This document shows, piece after piece, positions 47,955 to 56,019 of a stretch of 64,000 bases of DNA. Numbering within the stretch: the stretch's first letter is position 1; every line of letters starts with the position of its first letter. The notes beneath the pieces are model-generated. The model ran no database searches. It was not told the origin of the DNA and saw only the letters and a list, made by a program, of their open reading frames with translations. Where the stretch lies: the NCBI RefSeq assembly GCF_024734405.1, contig NZ_CP059556.1, positions 2,914,001 to 2,978,000 of the forward strand, read 5' to 3'. The translations under genes and the position numbers were made by a program. The DNA comes from Saccharopolyspora gregorii (lineage in GTDB: Bacteria; Actinomycetota; Actinomycetes; Mycobacteriales; Pseudonocardiaceae).

Positions 47955-48848
47955 ATGGACACGATCGCACTCGAACTGGCACCGCCCGACCTCGACGGTG
48001 GACACGAGAAGGCCGTGGCGGAAGGCCGCAAGGTGGCCGAGAACAGCCGCGCCGCCGGGCTCGCCGACCGCATCGGTCACCTGATGATCCCGGGCATCAT
48101 CGCCGAGGACGACGACCGCCCGATCGAGATGAAGCCGAAGATGGACGTCATCGACTTCTGGAACGCGGTGCGCCCGGAGATCGGCGACGTGAAGGGGCTG
48201 TGCACCCAGGTCACCGCCTTCCTCGACGAGCAGCAGCTCGGCGACCGGCTGGTGGACCTGCGCAAGGCGGGCATGGAGGGCATCGCGTTCGTCGGCGTGC
48301 CCCGCACCATGTCCGACGGCGAAGGCGGCGGGGTGCCGCCGACCGACGCGCTCGCCAAGTTCCAGGACGTGGTGCCGAACCGCGGTTCCATCCTCATCCC
48401 GACCCGCGAGGGCGAGCACGGCCGGTTCAACTTCAAGTGCGAGCGCGGCGCCAACTACGGCATGACGCAGCTGCTGTACTCGGACGCCATCGTCGGCTTC
48501 CTGCGGGAGTTCGCCGCGAAGACGCCGCACCGGCCGGAGATCCTGCTGTCGTTCGGCTTCGTGCCGGGCGTGGAGGCCAAGCGCGGGCTCATCGACTGGC
48601 TCATCCAGGACCCCGGCAATCCGGCGGTGGAGGCCGAGCAGCGGTTCGTCGCCTCGATCACCGGCCTGTCCTTCGAGGAGCGCAAGCGCAAGCTGCTCGA
48701 CCTGTACAAGAGCGTCATCGACGGCGTGGCCGGGCTCGGGTTCCCGCTGAGCCTGCACCTGGAAGCCCCGTACGGGTACTCGAAGCCCGCGTTCGAGGTG
48801 TTCGCCGAGATGATCGACTACTGGGCGCCGGCCCAGCGGGCGGCCTGA
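47955..48848 (+). CDS. metF: methylenetetrahydrofolate reductase, mycobacterial (Rv2172c-like) type
   Basis: 297 residues. Motifs DDDRPIEMKPKMDVIDFWN near 52, GIAFVGVPRTMSDGEGGG near 108, ILIPTREGEHGRFNFKC near 137 and LSFGFVPG near 193 match the unusual actinobacterial reductase family represented by M. tuberculosis Rv2172c, which differs from classical MetF and was reported to work without bound flavin. It should supply 5-methyltetrahydrofolate to MetH. ATG 47955 has GAGG and GGAAGGAAGG upstream. Last member of the methyl-cycle block. Assignment rests on family resemblance from memory. Confidence 0.85.
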   Translation: MDTIALELAPPDLDGGHEKAVAEGRKVAENSRAAGLADRIGHLMIPGIIAEDDDRPIEMKPKMDVIDFWNAVRPEIGDVKGLCTQVTAFLDEQQLGDRLVDLRKAGMEGIAFVGVPRTMSDGEGGGVPPTDALAKFQDVVPNRGSILIPTREGEHGRFNFKCERGANYGMTQLLYSDAIVGFLREFAAKTPHRPEILLSFGFVPGVEAKRGLIDWLIQDPGNPAVEAEQRFVASITGLSFEERKRKLLDLYKSVIDGVAGLGFPLSLHLEAPYGYSKPAFEVFAEMIDYWAPAQRAA

Positions 48849-48883
48849 GGGGCCTTTGCTCGGGTCTTCCTCCGCAGTGGTCG

Positions 48884-49036
48884 GGTGGCGGAACCTCGGC
48901 GGCCCCCTCGCTGCGGGATCTTTTTCCCGAGTGGCTCCGCCACGAGGGAAAAAGCTGTCCTCGCGAGGGGGCCGCTGAGAACCCGCGGGTGGTCCGGCTG
49001 CTTGCCGGGTCGCTGCTCAGCGGCTCCGCCGCTGAC
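48884..49036. repeat. dispersed palindromic repeat, copy 2
   Basis: About 153 bp similar to 29567-29718. Outer arms CGGCCCCCTCGC (48900-48911) and GCGAGGGGGCCG (48963-48974) differ from copy 1 but still pair perfectly; inner arms CTTTTTCCC (48920-48928) and GGGAAAAAG (48946-48954) and the apical GTGGC-TCC-GCCAC are identical to copy 1. A second 8-bp hairpin TCAGCGGC / GCCGCTGA lies at 49017-49035. It sits between convergent metF and mmuM, beside a separate terminator. Confidence 0.85.
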
Positions 49037-49116
49037 GGGAAGCAGATGAGAACGGTGGCGCGGGCTTGATGCCTGGCCGTGCGCCACTCTGGGACCGGCG
49101 TTCGGCGCCGCGCATC

Positions 49117-49159
49117 GAACGGACCGCTCGGCCACTCCCTTGGGCCGAGCGGTCCGTTC
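49117..49159. terminator. bidirectional hairpin terminator
   Basis: Perfect 17-bp inverted repeat GAACGGACCGCTCGGCC / GGCCGAGCGGTCCGTTC with a 9-base loop, ending 3 bp from the mmuM stop, between convergent metF and mmuM. Confidence 0.8.
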
Positions 49160-49162
49160 TCG

Positions 49163-50092
49163 TCAGCGCAGGCGTTCGGCGATCGCGGCGATGTCGGCGG
49201 GGGACACCCGGCAGCAGCCGCCGACGAGCGCGGCACCGTCGGCGACCCACCGGTCCACCAGCGCCGGGTCGAACCGCGAGGTGCCGGTCCACTGCTGGTG
49301 CACCGCGTCCCAGCCCTCGCCGCTGTTCGGGTACACCACCACGGGTTTGCCGGTGACCTCCCGCGCCACCGGCACCGCGCGGGTCGCGTCCGCGGGCGAG
49401 CAGCAGTTCACCCCGACCGCGAGCACGTCGTCCCGCCCGGCCACGAGCGCGAACGCCTCGTCCAAGGGCTGGCCGGCGCGGGTGCGCTCCCCGGAGATCG
49501 TGTACGACAGCCAGGCCGGGACGCCGAGCCCGCTCAACGCGTCCAGCAGCGCGGCCGCCTCGTCGACGTCCGGCACCGTCTCCAGCGCGAACAGGTCCGG
49601 CGCGGCCTCGGCGAAGACCTCCATCCGGCTGCGGTGGAACGCCACCAGCTCGCGGTGCCCCAACCCGTAGCGGCCGCGGTACTCGGAGCCGTCCGCGAGC
49701 ACCGCCCCGTACGGCCCCACCGAGGCGGCCACGAACCGGCCGGTGCGGTGCGCCGCGGTCTTGCCCACCCGGTGCGGCACCGGCGCCAGGTGCGCGGCCT
49801 CCTGCGCGAGCTCCACGCTGCGCCGCATCAGCTCCGCCGCCTGCTCGCGGCCGATGCCGTGCGCCGCGAACCCCTCGAAGCTCGCCTGGTACCCGGCGGA
49901 CTTCGCGACCTCCGCGCCCGCGGCGAAGAAGTCCTCGTGCGTCGCCACGACGTCGTCCGGCGCGTCCACCAGGTAGCGCGCCGACCACAACCCGCCGGAC
50001 AGGTCCGCGCCCCGCGCCTCCAGCGCCGTCGCCAGCCCGCCGTCCAAGATCCGCGGACCGCCCGCGACCAGCTCGTCCACCCCGACACCCAT
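49163..50092 (-). CDS. mmuM: homocysteine S-methyltransferase
   Basis: 309 residues. N-terminal ILDGGLATALEARGADL and the zinc cysteines in AVGVNCCSPAD near 220 and LVGGCCRVSP near 290 place it with S-methylmethionine/SAM:homocysteine methyltransferases (MmuM) rather than MetH. It makes methionine from homocysteine with S-methylmethionine or SAM as donor. Converges on metF, so it adds a cobalamin-independent route next to the methyl cycle. ATG 50092 with a weak AAGGAT site. A betaine donor is possible in the wider family but not shown here. Confidence 0.9.
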   Translation of the reverse strand: MGVGVDELVAGGPRILDGGLATALEARGADLSGGLWSARYLVDAPDDVVATHEDFFAAGAEVAKSAGYQASFEGFAAHGIGREQAAELMRRSVELAQEAAHLAPVPHRVGKTAAHRTGRFVAASVGPYGAVLADGSEYRGRYGLGHRELVAFHRSRMEVFAEAAPDLFALETVPDVDEAAALLDALSGLGVPAWLSYTISGERTRAGQPLDEAFALVAGRDDVLAVGVNCCSPADATRAVPVAREVTGKPVVVYPNSGEGWDAVHQQWTGTSRFDPALVDRWVADGAALVGGCCRVSPADIAAIAERLR

Positions 50093-50146
50093 ACGGGCAA
50101 GGTAATCCTTCCGGCGCGCGTCCTCCCGCCGCCCACGCCGCGCCTC

Positions 50147-50371
50147 TCACCAGGTGGGCTGCAACCCCTCCGCCACGTCGGACTGCTCGGCGCGCATCAG
50201 CTCGTGCAGGTAGAACGCCCGGTCGGCCAGCTCACCGAGCTGCGCGGTGGTCAGCTCGATCGCCGCCTCCCCCTGCCGCAGCGCCACCGAACGCGGTGTC
50301 GCGACGCTCAGCACCACCTCCGCGTTCGCCGGGTCCACCCCTGCCGGAATGCGCCATCCCTCGTTCGCCAC
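50147..50371 (-). CDS. small protein of unknown function
   Basis: 74 residues, acidic, beginning with GTG at 50371 preceded by GAGGAG. Content: GWRIPAGVDPANAEVVLSV, then a helical stretch TTAQLGELADRAFYLHELMRAE. Codon bias and ribosome site support a real gene. It lies 54 bp upstream of mmuM on the same strand and is divergent from the XRE gene. No family recognised. Confidence 0.65.
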   Translation of the reverse strand: MANEGWRIPAGVDPANAEVVLSVATPRSVALRQGEAAIELTTAQLGELADRAFYLHELMRAEQSDVAEGLQPTW

Positions 50372-50524
50372 GTCATCTCCTCATGATCAACCGATTGCGT
50401 GAAGCGCACGCTAGAAGGCTTCCGGATGGAACGGCAACCGGTTACAACTCGGGGTGAGTATCGCGGGTGTATCAGCTGTTTCACGAAGTGTGCCAACGGA
50501 ACGCGCGGAAGCGGAGGTAGGCCG

Positions 50525-51357
50525 GTGCGGCGGGGGAGCAAGGTGCGTCAGGTGGGGCTGGGCGCGGATCTGCGCAAGGCCCGCGAGGGGTGCCGGATGT
50601 CCACCCGATCGGTGGCCGAACGGATCGGCGTCTCGCACACCTCCATCGCCCGCACCGAACTCGGGACGCGGACACCGGAACCGGAAGAGGTCATCGCCTG
50701 TGCGCCGTGTACGGCATCACCGGAAGGCGTCGGGACCAGCTGATCGAGCAGGTGGACGGGACCGACTTCAGCACCGCCTGGCTGGCCACCGGGCCCGCCA
50801 CCGCGCAGCAGATCACCAGCCTGGTGGCGCTGGAGACGCGGGCTTCGGAGATCACCGATGTCTCCCTCGGCCTGGTGCCGGGACTGCTGCAGACACCTGA
50901 GTACGCCCGCGCCGTCATCGGAACCGGGAACGATGCCGAATGGCTGCTATCGACGAGGCTGGCCCGGCAGGCGTTGTTGACCCGGCCGGACGGCCCGTCG
51001 GTGCGCTTCCTCGTCGACGAGTTCGCGCTGCGCCGAGTGATCGGCGGGAACACGGCCACCCGCCACCAGCTCGAGCACCTGAACCGGGTGCAGGAGAACC
51101 CGCGAGTCCGAATTCAGGTCGTGCCGCGCGATGCAGGGGTCCACGCCGGGTTGGACGGTGCTTTCGTCGTGCTCGAGTTCCCGGCGCGCGAACCCCACGT
51201 GTACGTCGAAGCGCGTCGAGTCGGGCTCTTCCTGACTCGCCCCCAGGACGTTGAACCCTTCATCAGCGGAGTGGAAGATATCGATTCGAAAGCGCTGTGC
51301 GAGCAGAGCTCTGCGAAGCTCATCCGGCGGATCTGCGAGGAACTGGGCGAAGTCTGA
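50525..51357 (+). pseudogene. XRE/DUF5753 regulator broken by a one-base frameshift
   Basis: The N-terminal helix-turn-helix (GADLRKAREGCRMSTRSVAE, then GVSHTSIARTELG) reads in one frame to about 50698, then the protein continues in another frame as ALCAVYGITGRRRDQLIE and the DUF5753 ligand-domain (about 180 residues: LVPGLLQTPEYARAVI, VDEFALRRVIGG, VYVEARRVGLFL). Adding one C in the GCC-TGT at 50697-50699 restores a single protein of about 277 residues. GTG 50525 follows GGAGG. Partner DUF397 gene overlaps the stop and is intact. Either a true mutation or a sequencing error. Confidence 0.8.
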
Positions 51358-51542
51358 TGGCTGAGGTGTGGCGCAAGAGCACCCGTAGCGGCTCCAACGG
51401 CAACTGCGTCGAAGTGGCCATCGCCCCCGCCGAGACCCGGGTGCGGGACTCCAAGGAACCCGACGGCGCGTGGCTGCGGATTCCGGCTGCGCGGTGGCGC
51501 GGATTCCTGAACTCGGTGGTGCGCGGGCGCTTCGGCGGGTGA
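51357..51542 (+). CDS. DUF397 small protein, partner of the XRE/DUF5753 regulator
   Basis: 61 residues: WRKSTRSGSNGNCVEVA, VRDSKEPDGAWLRIP and a final WRGFL are the conserved DUF397 features. In streptomycetes such proteins pair with adjacent XRE regulators (WhiJ-type systems) and modulate them. Its ATG shares a base with the regulator stop (TGATG), showing translational coupling. Confidence 0.85.
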   Translation: MAEVWRKSTRSGSNGNCVEVAIAPAETRVRDSKEPDGAWLRIPAARWRGFLNSVVRGRFGG

Positions 51543-51605
51543 ACGGCCTGGCGGGATGTCGCCAGGAGGGCCCGGGAGCAGCGGTGGTGGCGCGATCATC
51601 GCCGC

Positions 51606-52598
51606 ATGACCACCGCCTCGACCACCGCCCGCATCGCCGTCGCGTTCGCGGCGGCGCTCGCCGTGACCCTCGTGCCCGCCGGGACCGCGCAGGCCGCCAC
51701 GGCCTACTGCGAAACCCTCACCGACGCCTCGCACCCCGACTGGATGGGCGGGCTGCCCGACGACACCAGCCTCGCCGCGCTGTCCATCCCCGGCACCCAC
51801 GACACGCTCTCGCTGCACGGCGGCGACATCACCCAGACCCAGGAGGACCACGGCGACAGCGCGGAAACGCTCACCGCGCAGCTCGACGCCGGGGTTCGCG
51901 CCATCGACATCCGGGTGCGGAAGGTGGACGACCTGTTCACCATCCACCACGGCACCTTCTACCAGAACGCCAACTTCGCCGACGTGCTCGCCAAGGCCGA
52001 CGGTTTCCTCGCCGCACACCCCGGCGAGACGATCGTGCTGCGGCTCAAAGCCGAGTGCACCGGCGACATCGGGTCCTGCACCGACGAGAACAGCAGCAAG
52101 GACACCGCCGAGATCCTCGACTGGTACCGGGACAACGACCCGAACGGTGGGCGGCTGCTCAACCCCGCCGACGACGGCATGCCCGACCTCGGCTCGGTGC
52201 GCGGGAAGATCGTGCTCGGCTCGCTGCAGGAAGCGCAGGGCGGGCTCGTCGACGGGTACGGGCTGTCCCAGTTCACCAACGACAACTGGGGCGACTACGT
52301 GCAGGACGAGTACCAGGTGCCGACCATCGGCGACATCGAGACCAAGTGGAACCACGTGCGCGACCACTGGGACAAGACCAACGGCGCCGACTCCGGCGAG
52401 ATGTTCTGGAACTTCAGCAGCGGGTCCAGCCTCGGCGCCAATCCGAAGACCGTGGCCTGCGGAACCGGCGGCATCCGCGGCGTCAACGACCACGCGCTCG
52501 AACACCTCGCGGGCAACGACGTGCCGCGCACCGGGGTCGTGCTGATGGACTTCCCCGGCGGGGAACTCATCGACCAGATCATCGCGCGCAACTCCTGA
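51606..52598 (+). CDS. secreted phosphatidylinositol-specific phospholipase C-like protein
   Basis: 330 residues. A Sec signal peptide (about 1-30, ending GTAQA-ATA) is followed by a PI-PLC X-type TIM barrel: ALSIPGTHDTLSLHG with the first catalytic histidine near 62, RAIDIRVRK near 97 and FTIHHGTFY with the second histidine near 108, then GETIVLRLKAE near 138. It would cleave phosphoinositides or GPI-like lipids outside the cell. Stands alone; no clear operon partners. Confidence 0.88.
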   Translation: MTTASTTARIAVAFAAALAVTLVPAGTAQAATAYCETLTDASHPDWMGGLPDDTSLAALSIPGTHDTLSLHGGDITQTQEDHGDSAETLTAQLDAGVRAIDIRVRKVDDLFTIHHGTFYQNANFADVLAKADGFLAAHPGETIVLRLKAECTGDIGSCTDENSSKDTAEILDWYRDNDPNGGRLLNPADDGMPDLGSVRGKIVLGSLQEAQGGLVDGYGLSQFTNDNWGDYVQDEYQVPTIGDIETKWNHVRDHWDKTNGADSGEMFWNFSSGSSLGANPKTVACGTGGIRGVNDHALEHLAGNDVPRTGVVLMDFPGGELIDQIIARNS

Positions 52599-52896
52599 CC
52601 CGCGGCGGCACCGTTCGCGCTGCCGGTCGGGTCGTCGGTCCGGCGGTTCGAGCGGCCGATGCTCCAGCAGCAGTTCGTGATCTTCACCTTTCGTGATCGG
52701 ATTGCTGCTGGTAGCGGTCTGGGGTGGTGCCGGACGTGGCCCGGCTGCCGCGGTCGGGGTGTGGGCGAAGCGTTCGATGTCGCCGTTGGTCCGGGATCGG
52801 GGCAGCGGACTCGAACCGGTCCAGTGCACGGCGTCGACCGAACAAGTCCTGCTCGCCGGATTTCCGCGCAGTACCGAGGAATGCGGCACTGCGGCC

Positions 52897-53492
52897 GTGC
52901 GGATCACCAAGTTCACCCATGCCTGCGTACGGCTGGAACACGAGGGCAGGTCCTGGTCATCGATCCGGGGACCTAAAGTGAGCCCGGGGGCGCTCATCGG
53001 CGCGGACGCCGTGCTCGTGACCCATGAGCACGCGGACCACATCGACGTCCTCCGCTCGGCGGGGCTCCGCGTTCCGGTCTACGCCCCGGCTGGCGCCGCC
53101 ATCACCGGTGTGGACTTCGTCGGCGTCTCTTCCGGCGAAGCGTTCACCGCAGCGGGTTTCCCGGTGTCGCGTTCGGCAGCCCGCACGCAGCCGTCCACAA
53201 CGGACAGTCCGGCTGCGCGAACCTGGGCCATCTGGTCGACGGTTCGCTCTGCCACCCCGGCGATTCGCTGCACGTGCCCGGGCAGCCGGTGGGGACGCTG
53301 CTCGTCCCGGCCCACGCGTCCTGGCTGAAACTCGCGGAAGCCATCGAGTTCGTCAACGCGGTGCACCCGCGACGCGCGTTCGCGATCCACGATGCCATGC
53401 TCAACGAGCGCGGCCTGCGGAGCATCAACAACTGGCTCGCGCAAGCCACCGACAGCGACTACCGCTATCCGGCGCCCGGCGAGTCCCTGTGA
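52897..53492 (+). pseudogene. UlaG-like metallo-beta-lactamase-fold hydrolase, multiply frameshifted
   Basis: Start RITKFTHACVRLEHEG reads from GTG 52897. At about 52949 one base is missing; the correct frame then gives VLVIDPGT and a TAA at 52974. The first frame resumes at about 52986 (SPGALIGADAVLVTHEHADHID, the HxHxDH metal motif; AGLRVPVYAPAGA), and at about 53165 reading moves to a third frame (FGSPHAAVHNGQSGCANLGH ... AIHDAMLNERGLRSINNWL) ending at 53492. Two or three frameshifts plus a stop show decay of an MBL-fold hydrolase. Confidence 0.85.
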
Positions 53493-53499
53493 ACCGTTG

Positions 53500-53765
53500 G
53501 TGCTCCAGCCGGGTTCGGTGATCTGGTTCGTGTCTTCGCCGGTAGTGCCGAAGTCGTGGATGGCCGAACCCAGCCCGGTGCCGCGAGGCAGGCGTACCCG
53601 AGGATGTGCAGTGCGCGCGGAGGTCATCGCGGACCCGTCGGCATCCGAGGTCGCGACCTTCGACAGCCGCTGCGTCCCATCCGGGCCGGCATCGCCGGTC
53701 ACCTCCGGCAGCGTCCACCCGTTCTTGCCAGCCAGTGGCGCCGGCGAACCTCGCGCGTACGCCGC
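53500..53765 (-). mobile_element. decayed IS701-family transposase fragment
   Basis: Reading leftwards, the minus strand encodes YARGSPAPLAGKNGWTLPE and GDAGPDGTQRLSKVATSDAD, then, in a shifted frame, VRDDLRAH. These are the N-terminal landmarks of IS701-like DDE transposases (usually ARGLLAP-KNGW, GD-PDG-QRLL, RDDLR). The DDE catalytic part is missing or unreadable and no terminal inverted repeats were found. A remnant next to frameshifted genes. Confidence 0.65.
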
Positions 53766-53837
53766 AGCCCGCCGCCGCGGCCCACCCGGTAAGACCGGCC
53801 CGACCGCTGCGGCCAGGTGGTGCGCACCGCCGAGGCG

Positions 53838-53930
53838 TTCGTGCGGTCGCCCGGTTCGTCCGGTCGAGCGTTTCGTGCGGTCGCCGGTTCGTGCGGTCGA
53901 GCGTCGCCCGGTCGCCGGTTCGTGCCGCCA
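53838..53930. repeat. short imperfect tandem repeats
   Basis: TTCGTGCGGTCG-type units (TTCGTGCGGTCGCC, TTCGTCCGGTCGAGCG, TTTCGTGCGGTCGCC, TTCGTGCGGTCGAGCG) repeat four or five times with period about 21-28 bp. The rest of 53766-54107 shows no gene. Confidence 0.55.
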
Positions 53931-54107
53931 GGTGCTGGGGACCGCCGGTCGGTTCGCCCGGCCGAACCGGACAGCGCCGCCGGGCCGGGCGAACGGTGCA
54001 GCGCCCGTCTTCGCTCGGCGCACGGTGTTACTGCAGGTGCCCACTGGAACACGCCGCGGCAGCAACGAAGATGGACCTGTCACCCGTCTCCAGCAGAGAG
54101 GGCCGGC

Positions 54108-54296
54108 ATGTCCGAGAAATGGCTTCGCAGCAGCCGCAGCGGCTCGGTCGGCAACTGCGTCGAGGTCGCCCGCTGCGCCGATGTCACCCTCATCCGCGAC
54201 TCCAAGCAACCGCACGGCGCGCGGCTGCGCGTCTCCCCGGAACGCTGGCGGGGCTTCCTGGACCTCGTCGGCTCCGACCACTGGCACCACCCCTGA
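54108..54296 (+). CDS. second DUF397 small protein, without an adjacent regulator
   Basis: 62 residues: WLRSSRSGSVGNCVEVA, LIRDSKQPHGARLRV and WRGFLDLV, closely matching the DUF397 protein at 51357. AGAGAGGG precedes the ATG. Its expected XRE partner is absent; the region upstream is decayed sequence, so it may be an orphan that serves another regulator. Confidence 0.8.
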   Translation: MSEKWLRSSRSGSVGNCVEVARCADVTLIRDSKQPHGARLRVSPERWRGFLDLVGSDHWHHP

Positions 54297-54552
54297 CCCG
54301 CCGGTCGCGGCCCCTGCGCGGCCTCAGGTGAGCACCCCGTTCGTCCGACGGCGATGGTCGAACGCACCTGTCGCCGTCGTGCCGGAACCGGGCTCGTAGG
54401 ACTCGCCGAGAGCGGGCGGTGGGCCGTTCACCTGCGGTGGGGCCGGGTGGCGGCCGCGGGGGAGACCATGATCGCGTTTTCCGGAACGGTGCTGGGTGGT
54501 GTCACCGCACCGGGTTAACGTGGGGGGAAAGTCAGGTGGGAACGGAGGCGTG

Positions 54553-55947
54553 ATGGACACGGAGAGCACGCTCGCGGCGCTGCGGGCACGGGTACCGGAA
54601 CAGCGGTTGGTGACCGACCCGGACTCCGTCGGCCGGTACGCCCACGACGAAGCCGAGTGGGCCCCGCACGGCACCCCCGCCGCCGTCGTGCGCCCGGAGA
54701 GCACCGACGACGTGGTGGCGGCCGTGCAGGTCTGCCACGAACTCGGCGTGCCCGTGGTGCCGCGCGGCGCCGGTACCGGCCTCTCCGGCGGTGCCAATGC
54801 CCTCGACGGCTGCGTGCTGATCTCCTTCGAGCGGATGAACCGGATCCTCGAGATCAACCCGCGGGAGCAGCTCGCCGTCACCCAGCCCGGCGTGGTCAAC
54901 GACGACTTCCGGGCCGCCTGCCGGGAACACGGCGCCTGGTACCCGCCGGACCCGGCCAGCTCACCCTGGTCGACGATCGGCGGCAACGTCGCCACCAACG
55001 CCGGTGGGGTGTGCTGCGTGAAGTACGGCGTCACCCGGGACTACGTGCTCGGGCTCGAAGCCGTCGTCGGCAGCGGCGAGGTCGTGCGCCTCGGGCGGCG
55101 CACCGCGAAGGGCGTCACCGGCTACGACCTGTGCGGGCTGTTCGTCGGCTCCGAAGGGACCCTCGGCATCATCACCGAGATCACCGTCAAGCTGCTGCCG
55201 GGCGTGCGCGCCCCGGAACGCACCGTCGTCGGCTACTTCGACTCGCTCGTCGCCGCCGGCGAAGCCGTCGCCGCCGTCGCGGCCTCGGGCGTGGTGCCCT
55301 CCGCGCTGGAACTGCTCGACCGGCACTGCCTGCGCGCCGTGGACGAGTGGAAGAACATGGGCCTCAGCGACGAAGCCGAAGTGCTGCTGCTCGGCCGCTC
55401 CGACACCCCGGGCGAGGCGGGTGAGCAGGAGGTCGCCACGCTCGTCGAGTGCTTCGAGAAGGGCGGCGCCACCTTCAGCGCCGCCTCCACCGACCAGCAC
55501 GAGGCCGACGCCCTGTTCGCCGCGCGCAGGTTGGCGTACCCGGCGCTGGAACGGCTCGGCCCGCTGCTCACCGAGGACGTGTGCGTGCCGCGAGCCCTGG
55601 TGCCGGACATGCTCGCGAAGGTCGAGGCGGCTGCGCAGCGGCACGACACCCTCATCGCGAACATCGCGCACGCCGGGGACGGCAACCTGCACCCGCTGAT
55701 CATCACCCCCGCCGGGGACGAGGCGGCGCGGACGCGTGCGCAACGCGCGTTCGACGACATCGTCGCCGACGCCATCGCCCTCGGCGGCACCGTCAGCGGC
55801 GAGCACGGCATCGGCCTGCTCAAGCGGGCGGGCCTGCACGACGAGCTCGGGCCCACCGTGGTCGGCATGCACCACGCGGTGAAGAACGGCCTCGACCCGG
55901 CGGGGATCTTCAACCCCGGCAAGGTCTTCGGCACGCCGGAGGGGTGA
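54553..55947 (+). CDS. FAD-linked oxidase, GlcD/D-lactate dehydrogenase type
   Basis: 464 residues, VAO-fold FAD-binding domain (about 35-215: VVPRGAGTGLSGGANAL, the PPDPASSPWSTIGGNVATNAGG cofactor loop in which the family usually carries PPDP-S, GLFVGSEGTLGIIT) and a C-terminal substrate domain with NIAHAGDGNLHP near 375 and SGEHGIGLLKR near 416 carrying the metal-binding histidines. The family oxidises 2-hydroxy acids such as glycolate or D-lactate. ATG 54553 has GGAGG upstream. Its partner subunits are not nearby; it converges with the E1 gene. Confidence 0.88.
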   Translation: MDTESTLAALRARVPEQRLVTDPDSVGRYAHDEAEWAPHGTPAAVVRPESTDDVVAAVQVCHELGVPVVPRGAGTGLSGGANALDGCVLISFERMNRILEINPREQLAVTQPGVVNDDFRAACREHGAWYPPDPASSPWSTIGGNVATNAGGVCCVKYGVTRDYVLGLEAVVGSGEVVRLGRRTAKGVTGYDLCGLFVGSEGTLGIITEITVKLLPGVRAPERTVVGYFDSLVAAGEAVAAVAASGVVPSALELLDRHCLRAVDEWKNMGLSDEAEVLLLGRSDTPGEAGEQEVATLVECFEKGGATFSAASTDQHEADALFAARRLAYPALERLGPLLTEDVCVPRALVPDMLAKVEAAAQRHDTLIANIAHAGDGNLHPLIITPAGDEAARTRAQRAFDDIVADAIALGGTVSGEHGIGLLKRAGLHDELGPTVVGMHHAVKNGLDPAGIFNPGKVFGTPEG

Positions 55948-56019
55948 TCTCCTCGTTCGCTCAGCCTCGGTCGATCGATCGGGCCGCGCTCGGCTCTGCT
56001 GGGGCTCGGGTGCGGGAGC

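Noticed and set aside
49017-50150. 377-residue minus-strand ORF reading through the repeat and mmuM
   Set aside because: Out of frame with mmuM and composed of repeat sequence plus shadow.
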